DNA of 35,195 nucleotides, from assembly GCA_022601135.1 (NCBI GenBank), contig JAHZJB010000107.1:1-35195 (forward strand), written 5' to 3'. Origin of the DNA: Actinomycetes bacterium (lineage in GTDB: Bacteria > Actinomycetota > Actinomycetes > Mycobacteriales > Mycobacteriaceae). Position 1 is the stretch's first letter. Each line of letters begins with the position of its first letter. Shown here piece by piece: positions 28,303 to 35,195 of this stretch. A model generated the notes under the pieces. That model did not search any database and was not told the DNA's origin. It worked only from the letters and a program-made list of their open reading frames with translations. Both the position numbers and the translations under genes were made by a program.

Positions 28303-30807
28303 GTGACTGACACGACGTTGCCGCCCGGAGACGAAGCCGGCGACCGTATCGAACCCGTAGACATCCAGCAGGAGATGCAACGCAGCTATATCGATTACGC
28401 CATGAGCGTGATCGTGGGCCGCGCGTTGCCCGACGTGCGCGATGGACTCAAGCCCGTCCATCGACGGGTGCTCTACGCGATGTTCGACTCCGGTTTCCGG
28501 CCCGACCGCGGTCACGCCAAGTCGGCGCGCTCGGTGGCCGAAACGATGGGAAACTATCACCCGCATGGTGATTCGTCGATCTATGACACCTTGGTGCGGA
28601 TGGCGCAACCGTGGTCGCTGCGCTACCCCCTCGTCGACGGTCAGGGGAACTTCGGCTCGCCGGGCAACGACCCGCCGGCGGCGATGCGGTACACCGAAGC
28701 GCGCCTCACTCCCCTGGCGATGGAGATGTTGCGGGAAATCGACGAGGAGACAGTCGATTTCATTCCCAACTATGACGGCCGCGTACAGGAGCCCACGGTT
28801 CTGCCGAGTCGTTTCCCCAACCTGCTGGCCAACGGTTCGGGCGGTATCGCGGTTGGCATGGCTACCAACATCCCGCCACACAACCTGGGCGAACTCGCCG
28901 AGGCCGTCTACTGGTGCCTGGACAACCACGAAGCAGACGAGGAAACCACCCTGGCCGCAGTGTGCGAACGGGTCAAGGGACCGGACTTTCCCACGCACGG
29001 ATTGATCGTCGGCTCGCAGGGGATCGCGGATGCCTACACCAGCGGCCGTGGCTCTATCCGGATGCGCGGCGTCGTGGAGATCGAGGAAGACTCGCGGGGC
29101 CGTACTTCGATCGTCATCACCGAGTTGCCGTACCAGGTCAACCACGACAACTTCATCACCTCGATCGCCGAACAGGTCCGCGACGGCAAGATGGCCGGGA
29201 TCTCCAACATCGAGGACCAGAGCAGCGATCGCGTGGGCCTGCGCATCGTGGTCGAGATCAAGCGGGACGCGGTGGCCAAGGTTGTGCTGAACAACCTCTA
29301 CAAACACACCCAACTGCAGACCAGTTTCGGGGCCAACATGCTGTCGATCGTCGACGGGGTACCGCGCACGCTGCGGCTCGACCAGATGATCCGCCACTAC
29401 GTCGCCCATCAGCTCGACGTCATCATCCGTCGCACGACCTACCGGCTGCGCAAGGCCAACGAACGGGCCCACATCCTGCGCGGACTGGTCAAGGCGCTCG
29501 ACGCGCTCGACGAAGTCATCGCTTTGATCCGGGCGTCGGAGACCGTCGACATTGCGCGGGCCGGACTGATCGAACTGCTCGACATCGACGAAATCCAGGC
29601 ACAGGCGATCCTCGACATGCAGCTGCGGCGCCTGGCGGCTCTCGAACGGCAGCGGATCATCGATGACCTCGCCAAGATCGAGGCCGAGATCGCCGACCTC
29701 GAGGACATCTTGGCCAAGCCGGAGCGGCAGCGGGCCATCGTACGAGGAGAGCTCGCCGAGATTGTCGAAAAGTACGGCGACGATCGGCGCACCCGGATCA
29801 TCCCGGCCGACGGCGACGTCGCGGACGAAGACCTGATCGCCCGGGAAGAGGTTGTCGTCACGATCACCGAAACCGGGTACGCCAAACGAACCAAGTCCGA
29901 TCTGTATCGCAGTCAGAAACGCGGCGGTAAGGGTGTCCAGGGCGCCGGTCTCAAGCAGGACGACATCGTCAACCACTTCTTCGTGTGTTCGACACACGAC
30001 TGGATTCTGTTCTTCACTACCCAGGGCCGGGTGTACCGGGCGAAGGCCTACGATCTGCCCGAAGCGTCCCGCACGGCGCGCGGTCAGCACGTCGCGAACC
30101 TGCTGGCGTTCCAGCCCGAGGAGCGAATCGCCCAGGTCATCCAGATCAAGAGCTACGAAGACGCCCCGTACCTGGTGCTGGCCACGCGCAATGGCCTGGT
30201 GAAGAAATCCAGATTGGTCGATTTCGACTCGAACCGATCCGGCGGCATCGTCGCGGTCAATCTGCGCGATGGTGACGAGTTGGTGGGCGCCGTGTTGTGC
30301 TCTGCCGAGGACGACCTGCTGCTGGTGTCGTCGAAGGGCCAGTCGATCCGTTTCTCGGCAACTGACGAGGCGCTGCGACCGATGGGTCGCGCGACCTCGG
30401 GTGTGCAGGGCATGCGCTTCAACCAAGAAGACGCGCTGCTGTCGCTGAACGTCGTTCGCGAGGGGACATATCTCCTGGTCGCGACCTCGGGCGGGTACGG
30501 TAAGCGCACCGCGATCGAGGAGTATTCGGCACAGGGCCGGGGCGGCAAAGGCATCCTCACGATCCAGTACGACAAGCGGCGTGGCACTCTGGTCGGAGCG
30601 TTGATCGTTGACGACGAGACGGAGCTGTACGCCATCACATCCGGAGGCGGGGTCATTCGTACCAGGGCACGTCAGGTGCGCAAGGCTGGGCGGCAAACCA
30701 AGGGGGTTCGCTTGATGAACCTCGGTGAGGGCGACACACTGATTGCCGTTGCGCGCAACGCCGAAGAGGAAGCCGACGACGCGGCAGACGGATCGGGAGA
30801 CTCGTAA
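28303..30807 (+). CDS. gyrA: DNA gyrase subunit A
   Basis: An 834-residue DNA-breaking subunit of gyrase. The catalytic Tyr is Tyr130 ([10 protein letters not shown]). The quinolone region at 89-95 reads GDSSIYD: Ser91 stands where M. tuberculosis has Ala90, while Ser92 and Asp95 are the common residues. The C-terminal pinwheel begins near residue 515 and contains the GyrA box QKRGGKG plus repeats such as [15 protein letters not shown] 28303 gives [13 protein letters not shown] and has GGGGAG (28290-28295) at 7 bases. The coding sequence is uninterrupted at the Tyr130 region, so there is no intein. It is co-oriented with gyrB and probably co-transcribed. Confidence 0.97.
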   Translation: MTDTTLPPGDEAGDRIEPVDIQQEMQRSYIDYAMSVIVGRALPDVRDGLKPVHRRVLYAMFDSGFRPDRGHAKSARSVAETMGNYHPHGDSSIYDTLVRMAQPWSLRYPLVDGQGNFGSPGNDPPAAMRYTEARLTPLAMEMLREIDEETVDFIPNYDGRVQEPTVLPSRFPNLLANGSGGIAVGMATNIPPHNLGELAEAVYWCLDNHEADEETTLAAVCERVKGPDFPTHGLIVGSQGIADAYTSGRGSIRMRGVVEIEEDSRGRTSIVITELPYQVNHDNFITSIAEQVRDGKMAGISNIEDQSSDRVGLRIVVEIKRDAVAKVVLNNLYKHTQLQTSFGANMLSIVDGVPRTLRLDQMIRHYVAHQLDVIIRRTTYRLRKANERAHILRGLVKALDALDEVIALIRASETVDIARAGLIELLDIDEIQAQAILDMQLRRLAALERQRIIDDLAKIEAEIADLEDILAKPERQRAIVRGELAEIVEKYGDDRRTRIIPADGDVADEDLIAREEVVVTITETGYAKRTKSDLYRSQKRGGKGVQGAGLKQDDIVNHFFVCSTHDWILFFTTQGRVYRAKAYDLPEASRTARGQHVANLLAFQPEERIAQVIQIKSYEDAPYLVLATRNGLVKKSRLVDFDSNRSGGIVAVNLRDGDELVGAVLCSAEDDLLLVSSKGQSIRFSATDEALRPMGRATSGVQGMRFNQEDALLSLNVVREGTYLLVATSGGYGKRTAIEEYSAQGRGGKGILTIQYDKRRGTLVGALIVDDETELYAITSGGGVIRTRARQVRKAGRQTKGVRLMNLGEGDTLIAVARNAEEEADDAADGSGDS

Positions 30808-30856
30808 TGCGACATCGCGTGCCGCACGCAGTAGGTACTGAGCGAAGGAGCCTCAG

Positions 30857-31798
30857 GTGAGCTCATCGAACGAGCCGGGATACCCGAGGTCCGGTGACGG
30901 GCCCGGCGACGACTCGGCGACCGGGCCGGCGGGCGGCACCGGTCCCGATCCCGAAGGGGGTGTACTGGGGAAGGCGGCGACCCGCAGCACGAAGCCGTTA
31001 GCAGGTCCGATGCCGGCACAGAGTGCCGAAGATGCCGACCTTCCGCCATGGCAAAGCCGCCCCGCCGCCAGGGCCAAGGAGCGTGCGGCCCCACCCGAAG
31101 CGTCAGCGCACGCCGACGGTTCGGGCAAGTCGGCGGCGGGGATGGATGTCCGGCTGAACCGCTTCATCGCCGGAGCGCCGGCCCCCTCGGGTGCGCCCGA
31201 GGCCAATCCGGCTGCGCGTGGTGAGCGTGCCGAGGCGGTGCGTTCCGGTGGCGCGCCAGCAGGTAGCTCGGCGGAATACGGTAGCGAGTTGCCGGATTTG
31301 TCCCAAGCACCGCCGCGGACCCCGTCCCAACCCAAGCCGGCGGAGCGGCCAGCACCCGAGCAGTCGGCGCAGGTGCCTGCGCAGGCCGCGGAGTCCGGTA
31401 AGGCCGTGCAGGTCGCCGTCCGTCAGTACCAGGGCCCGGTGCGGGCAAGCATGCAGATCCGGCGGATCGATCCCTGGAGTGCACTGAAAGTGTCACTCGT
31501 TCTGTCGGTGGCGATGTTCTTCATCTGGATGATCGCGGTCGCCTTCCTCTATCTCGTGCTGGGCGGCATGGGGGTGTGGAGCAAGCTCAACAGCAATGTG
31601 GGTGACTTGCTGACGAGCGCCGGCGGAAGTGCCGGGGGCGAACTTGTCTCCAGTGGGACCATCTTCGGCGGCGCGATATTGATCGGGCTGGTGAACATCG
31701 TGCTGATGACCGCGGCGGCGACCATCGGTGTGTTCATCTACAACCTCTCGACCGACCTCGTCGGGGGCGTCGAGGTGACCCTGGCCGACCGCGACTGA
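30857..31798 (+). CDS. DUF3566 membrane protein, Rv0007-like
   Basis: A 313-residue protein with a long Pro/Ala/Gly-rich, probably disordered cytoplasmic N-terminus (about residues 1-190). The C-terminal DUF3566 domain starts [19 protein letters not shown] and contains two membrane helices, at about 212-238 ([17 protein letters not shown]) and 272-296 ([20 protein letters not shown]). GTG 30857 has AAGGAG 7 bases upstream and lies 49 bases after gyrA. The family follows gyrA in many actinobacteria and its function is not established. The mycobacterial context (gyrA, DUF3566, tRNA-Ile, tRNA-Ala) is fully conserved here. A role in division or envelope biology is only a guess. Confidence 0.88.
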   Translation: MSSSNEPGYPRSGDGPGDDSATGPAGGTGPDPEGGVLGKAATRSTKPLAGPMPAQSAEDADLPPWQSRPAARAKERAAPPEASAHADGSGKSAAGMDVRLNRFIAGAPAPSGAPEANPAARGERAEAVRSGGAPAGSSAEYGSELPDLSQAPPRTPSQPKPAERPAPEQSAQVPAQAAESGKAVQVAVRQYQGPVRASMQIRRIDPWSALKVSLVLSVAMFFIWMIAVAFLYLVLGGMGVWSKLNSNVGDLLTSAGGSAGGELVSSGTIFGGAILIGLVNIVLMTAAATIGVFIYNLSTDLVGGVEVTLADRD

Positions 31799-31815
31799 CC
31801 TCCCGGACTTCGGGT

Positions 31816-31845
31816 TTGGGTCGCGGTTGGCCGGTGCGGTAATCT
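31816..31845 (+). promoter_or_regulatory. Candidate promoter for tRNA-Ile
   Basis: TAATCT at 31840-31845 fits TANNNT. TTGGGT at 31816-31821 stands 18 bases upstream as a weak -35 (TTG retained). Transcription would begin near 31852, 38 bases before the mature tRNA-Ile. Confidence 0.5.
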
Positions 31846-31889
31846 CGTCGCTCGGCCCCCGCGCGATGGGGGTTCCCACCGCGGTGAAC

Positions 31890-31963
31890 GGGGCTATAGC
31901 TCAGGCGGTTAGAGCGCTTCGCTGATAACGAAGAGGTCGGAGGTTCGAGTCCTCCTAGCCCCA
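31890..31963 (+). tRNA. ileT: tRNA-Ile (GAT)
   Basis: A 74-base cloverleaf. The acceptor GGGGCTA pairs with TAGCCCC (31956-31962), with A31963 as discriminator. The anticodon stem is CTTCG/CGAAG around the loop CTGATAA, with GAT at 31924-31926. The T-loop is GTTCGAGTC. CCA is not encoded (A is followed by CGG), so it must be added after transcription. Confidence 0.97.
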
Positions 31964-31980
31964 CGGAAAGGTGCACGCCG

Positions 31981-32094
31981 GTGAAGAGGGTGCTGTTCAT
32001 CGCCGCGGCAGTTGTCGCGGCTGTAGCGCTGACGGTGTGGCGGACCCAGCACGGCGCCGAGGTGTGGCATACCGTCGCCGACGCGCCGTCCTGA
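31981..32094 (+). CDS. DLW-39-like membrane micropeptide between two tRNA genes
   Basis: A 37-residue open frame from GTG 31981 to TGA 32092-32094, placed between tRNA-Ile and tRNA-Ala. The peptide starts VKRVLFIAAAVVAAVALTVW (basic start, one helix) and ends with a polar tail including AEVWHTVADAPS. Actinobacteria carry a family of about 39-residue peptides at this locus (DLW-39), with a basic start, one helix and a D-L-W motif near the end. Here E-V-W takes that place. GAAAGG at 31966-31971 is a suitable ribosome binding site. The function is unknown. Membership is inferred from size, layout and position. Confidence 0.68.
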   Translation: MKRVLFIAAAVVAAVALTVWRTQHGAEVWHTVADAPS

Positions 32095-32182
32095 TCGGTA
32101 CCGGGTTGGAGTTCTATCTGTAGGAGATAACGAGAGAAGTGGATGTGACCAGCGGTGATACCGTCGCGGTCAGGTCCGCGCC

Positions 32183-32253
32183 GGGGCCATAGTTCAACGG
32201 TAGAACGGGGCCTTTGCAAGGCTCAGATCGGGGTTCGATTCCCCGTGGCTCCA
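32183..32253 (+). tRNA. alaT: tRNA-Ala (TGC)
   Basis: A 71-base cloverleaf from GGGGCCA to TGGCTCC plus discriminator A32253, with one G-T pair in the acceptor. The D-stem is GTTC/GAAC. The anticodon stem GGGCC/GGCTC surrounds the loop TTTGCAA, with TGC at 32215-32217. The T-arm is CGGGG-TTCGATT-CCCCG. CCA is not encoded. Confidence 0.97.
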
Positions 32254-32313
32254 CGTATGCAATCCCGGCCCGAGGTCCAGCGGGTGGGGCGAACCAGTCG
32301 CTCGACGCGCGGA

Positions 32314-32335
32314 CCGGATAACGCGGCCCGGATAA
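32314..32335 (+). repeat. Direct repeat upstream of the ATPase gene
   Basis: CCGGATAA occurs at 32314-32321 and again at 32328-32335, 14 bases apart, shortly before the ATPase ribosome binding site at 32344. It could be a paired regulator half-site; no known motif is recognised and no clear -10 lies nearby. Confidence 0.35.
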
Positions 32336-32361
32336 GCGGCATCAGGAGGTAGCTTCGCGGA

Positions 32362-35142
32362 ATGGGCGCGCCATCGTCTGAGCCCTCGATACCGACTACC
32401 CTGGCGCCCTGGCAGGTGTCTGCATCGGAGGTCTTGGCGCAAGTCGGCGCGTCGGACCAGGGGCTGACTGAAGCCGAGGTGCAGAGGCGGCGCGCCGCAC
32501 ACGGATTCAACCGCCTGCCCTCTCCGAAGCGGCGTGGGCCGTTGGTGCGGCTTCTGTTGCAGTTCCACAACGTGCTCATTTATGTGCTGCTCGTCGCCGC
32601 CGTGGTGACCGCCATGGTCGGTGATGTTTTGGACACCGCGGTGATCGCCGGCGTGGTAGTGATCAATGCGCTCATCGGCTTCACCCAGGAGGGCAAGGCG
32701 GAGAAGGCGTTGGAGTCGATTCGCAACATGCTCTCCCCGCAAGCGCAGGTGCTGCGTGATGCCAGGCGCGTGTCGATTCCGGCCGAGGAGTTGGTGCCCG
32801 GCGATATCGTGTTCCTCCAATCGGGCGACAAGGTGGCGGCCGACCTGCGCCTCCTCAGGGTCAAAGACCTGCGCCTAGACGAGTCGATCCTCACCGGCGA
32901 ATCCGTGCCGGTCGAGAAATCAGTCGATCCCGTGGACTTGGCCGCTGCGGTAGGCGACCGCAACTGCATCGCCCATTCGGGCACCTTGGTCACCTACGGT
33001 CTGGGGACGGGCGTGGTGGTGGCCACCGGTGAGGCCACCGAGATCGGCCAGATCAGCCGGATGCTCGCCGAGGTCCAGACCTTGGTGACCCCGTTGTTGC
33101 GGCAGATGGCGGTGTTCGCCCGCTGGCTCAGCGCCGCGATCGTCGTGATGGCCCTGGCCACGTTCGCCTTCGGATTCCTGGTGCGAAGCTACGGCGTTGT
33201 CGACATGTTCATGGCCGCTGTAAGCCTGGCCGTGGCCGCCATTCCGGAGGGGCTGCCCGCTATCCTCACCATCACCCTCGCCATCGGGGTTCGACGGATG
33301 GCCGGTCGCAACGCGATCATCCGGCGGCTGCCGGCGGTGGAGACGCTGGGGTCGGTGGCGGTGATCTGCTCCGATAAGACCGGGACGCTCACCCGCAACG
33401 AGATGACGGTGCAGACGGTGGTGACAGCCGACCTTACCTTCGAGGTCAGCGGGGTCGGCTATGAGCCACACGGCGGCTTCAGCGTGCGGGGTACGCCCGT
33501 GCCCGCGGACGACCACCCAGAGCTTGTGGAGATGGCGCGGGCGGCGATGCTGTGCAACGACGCGCAACTGCACGCATCACCTGCGGGTTGGCGCCTGGAG
33601 GGCGATCCCACCGAGGGCTCACTGGTCATCCTGGGCCATAAGGCAGGCCTCGACCACGTCCGCGAGCAGGAAGAGCTGCCTCGAATCGATGTGATCCCGT
33701 TCGAATCTGAACACCGCTTCATGGCCACCCTGCATCATGACCACACCGGTCACGGGTTCATCTACGTCAAGGGCGCACCGGAAACAGTATTGGGGCTGTG
33801 CTCTCACGAGCGCCGCCAAGGCGAAGACCGGCCACTGAATCCAGCCTTCTGGCACGCACGCGTTCGGGAAGTCGCCGCCAAAGGCCAGCGGCTGCTCGCG
33901 GTCGCTTTCCGGGACACGACGCTACGCGAGCTGCGGTTCTCCGACGTCGAGGGCGGACTGACCCTGTTAGGCCTGGTCGGGCTCATCGACCCGCCCAGAG
34001 AGGAAGCGATACGCGCGGTGCGCCGATGCCAGTCGGCCGGCATCCGCGTGAAGATGATCACCGGCGACCACGCGCTCACCGCGGTCAGCATCGGTGCGCA
34101 GATGGGTCTGGGGGACGGCAAGGAAGCGCTGACCGGCCAAGACTTGGAGGAGTTGTCCGACGACGGGTTACGCCGCGAGGCCAGCGCAGTGGACGTGTTC
34201 GCGCGCGCGAGCCCGGAACACAAGCTGCGCCTGGTGCAGGCGCTTCAGGCTGAGGGACACGTGGTCGCCATGACCGGCGACGGAGTCAACGACGCGCCCG
34301 CTCTCAAACGTGCCGACGTGGGGGTGGCCATGGGGGTCAACGGCACTGAGGCGGCCAAGGAGGCAGCCGAAATGGTGCTGGCCGACGACAACTTCGCAAC
34401 CATCGCCCATGCCGTCGAAGAAGGCCGTACGGTCTACGACAATCTGAAGAAGGCCCTGCTCTTCATACTGCCCACCAACGGCGGCCAGGCATTGGTTCTG
34501 ATCGCGGCCATTGCCCTGGGATTCGGGCACACGCTGCCGATCACACCGGTACAGATCCTGTGGGTCAACATGGTTGTCGCCGTCACCCTGGCGCTCGCGT
34601 TGGCTTTCGAGCCAACCGAGGCCGATGTCATGCGCCGTCCGCCGCGGGACCCACGCAAGCCCATCCTCTCGGGGTTCCTGCTCTGGCGTGTCGCCTTCGT
34701 ATCGGTACTCCTGGTGGCCGGCAGCCTGGGCATGTTTTTGTGGGAATACCACCGGGCGGGGGCCGACATCGAGGCCGCGCGTACGGTCGCAGTCGACACG
34801 TTGGTCATTGCCCAGGTGTTCTATCTCTTCAACGCCCGCACCATCAGCGCCCCGTCGTACGTGTGGAGGGAGATCACCGGGAACCGCTATGCGCTGCTTT
34901 CCGCCGGTCTCATCATCCTGTTCCAACTCGGCTTCACCTACTTGCCACCGATGCAGGAGTTGTTTGGCAGCACCGGAATTGGGATAGCGGAGTGGAGTCG
35001 CATCATCGCGGTGGGCCTGGCGGTGTTTCTGCTGGTGGAGATCGAGAAGGCGCTGCTGCGGCGATCTAACATCGGCGAGCAGCCGCGGTCCAGTCCCGGT
35101 CAAGCACATGCACCCCAACGCGGCAAGCCACATACCGCGTAG
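32362..35142 (+). CDS. CtpF-like P2-type cation-transporting ATPase
   Basis: A 926-residue membrane pump that exports a cation at the cost of ATP. TGES of the actuator is at residues 178-181, the phosphorylated Asp338 in DKTGTLT at 338-344, and the hinge GDGVNDAP starts at Gly639. The fourth helix has IPEGLP, as in calcium- and sodium-type P2 pumps, and there is no N-terminal metal-binding CxxC. About ten helices are visible, with the last six after residue 690. ATG 32362 has an excellent ribosome binding site (AGGAGGTA, 32344-32351). Length and motifs resemble M. tuberculosis CtpF (Rv1997), but its DosR-type operator is not seen upstream. In M. tuberculosis the tRNA pair is followed by other genes, so this placement is species-specific. 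The transported ion is not certain. Confidence 0.9.
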   Translation: MGAPSSEPSIPTTLAPWQVSASEVLAQVGASDQGLTEAEVQRRRAAHGFNRLPSPKRRGPLVRLLLQFHNVLIYVLLVAAVVTAMVGDVLDTAVIAGVVVINALIGFTQEGKAEKALESIRNMLSPQAQVLRDARRVSIPAEELVPGDIVFLQSGDKVAADLRLLRVKDLRLDESILTGESVPVEKSVDPVDLAAAVGDRNCIAHSGTLVTYGLGTGVVVATGEATEIGQISRMLAEVQTLVTPLLRQMAVFARWLSAAIVVMALATFAFGFLVRSYGVVDMFMAAVSLAVAAIPEGLPAILTITLAIGVRRMAGRNAIIRRLPAVETLGSVAVICSDKTGTLTRNEMTVQTVVTADLTFEVSGVGYEPHGGFSVRGTPVPADDHPELVEMARAAMLCNDAQLHASPAGWRLEGDPTEGSLVILGHKAGLDHVREQEELPRIDVIPFESEHRFMATLHHDHTGHGFIYVKGAPETVLGLCSHERRQGEDRPLNPAFWHARVREVAAKGQRLLAVAFRDTTLRELRFSDVEGGLTLLGLVGLIDPPREEAIRAVRRCQSAGIRVKMITGDHALTAVSIGAQMGLGDGKEALTGQDLEELSDDGLRREASAVDVFARASPEHKLRLVQALQAEGHVVAMTGDGVNDAPALKRADVGVAMGVNGTEAAKEAAEMVLADDNFATIAHAVEEGRTVYDNLKKALLFILPTNGGQALVLIAAIALGFGHTLPITPVQILWVNMVVAVTLALALAFEPTEADVMRRPPRDPRKPILSGFLLWRVAFVSVLLVAGSLGMFLWEYHRAGADIEAARTVAVDTLVIAQVFYLFNARTISAPSYVWREITGNRYALLSAGLIILFQLGFTYLPPMQELFGSTGIGIAEWSRIIAVGLAVFLLVEIEKALLRRSNIGEQPRSSPGQAHAPQRGKPHTA

Positions 35143-35160
35143 GACGGGCCATCAACTATT

Positions 35161-35195
35161 CGCGCTGATCGCGCTGATCGCGCTAATCGCGCTGA
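35161..35195. repeat. 9-bp tandem repeat at the window edge
   Basis: Nearly four head-to-tail copies of CGCGCTGAT: units at 35161, 35170, 35179 (one base changed, CGCGCTAAT) and 35188 (cut by the edge). On the minus strand one frame reads Ser-Ala-Ile repeatedly and stops at 35152-35154. The array could therefore be the 3' end of a convergent gene whose body lies beyond the window. Confidence 0.8.

Noticed and set aside
28303..30807. Possible GyrA intein
   Set aside because: Several mycobacteria carry an intein next to the catalytic Tyr, but here [10 protein letters not shown] is continuous and the protein has normal length.
32139..32205. 17-codon frame with an AGGAGA site leading into tRNA-Ala
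   Set aside because: The frame ends inside the tRNA and the peptide has no features; the spacing may reflect the tRNA leader only.
32254..32361. Attachment site or integrated element at the 3' end of tRNA-Ala
   Set aside because: No integrase gene and no second copy of the tRNA end were found in the window, so integration cannot be supported.

Overview
This window is the replication-origin neighbourhood of a mycobacterial chromosome. The DNA is GC-rich and many genes start with GTG. Gene order matches, from memory, the Mycobacterium tuberculosis segment from Rv3906c/pcnA through dnaA to Rv0007 and the ileT/alaT tRNA genes. Three features point to a rapidly growing Mycolicibacterium-type species rather than the M. 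tuberculosis complex: a gnd gene between dnaN and recF, a natural Ser at the GyrA position that is Ala90 in M. tuberculosis, and a P-type ATPase directly after the tRNA-Ala gene. No database search was possible; family and homologue assignments come from motifs and recalled sequences.

Layout. 1-146: the 3' end of an IS110-family insertion sequence. 147-2144 (minus): an aspartate-rich repeat protein and pcnA. 2230-10349 (plus): mutT4, a DUF6049-type envelope protein, murJ/mviN fused to a pseudokinase, sigM and its anti-sigma factor. 10391-11809: a SigH-type promoter, trxB and trxC. 11894-13081: cwlM. 12892-13827 (minus): a hypothetical gene whose tail overlaps cwlM. 14045-19426 (minus): rpmH, rnpA, yidD, yidC, jag, rsmG, parA and parB, with two parS sites placed inside the parA and rsmG coding sequences. 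19427-20018: divergent rpmH and dnaA promoters. 20019-28207: dnaA, oriC, dnaN, gnd, recF, dciA, gyrB. 28303-31798: gyrA and a DUF3566 membrane protein. 31890-32253: tRNA-Ile, a 37-codon membrane micropeptide, and tRNA-Ala. 32362-35142: a CtpF-like cation ATPase. The window ends inside a 9-bp tandem repeat.

The genes form several functional blocks. DnaA, oriC, DnaN, RecF, DciA and gyrase start and sustain replication, while ParA, ParB and parS segregate the origin. RpmH, RnpA, YidD, YidC and Jag serve translation, tRNA processing and membrane insertion. MurJ and CwlM control peptidoglycan precursor export and synthesis. SigM, its anti-sigma factor and the thioredoxin pair handle stress.

No wholly new multi-gene system is visible. 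The observations most worth following are: a strong internal promoter/ribosome-binding-site/start cassette inside murJ that could make the pseudokinase half separately; a tail-to-tail coding overlap of cwlM with its neighbour; tandem AT-rich 17-mers in oriC; an inverted repeat against the candidate dnaN promoter; a DLW-39-like micropeptide between two tRNA genes; and the IS110 edge.
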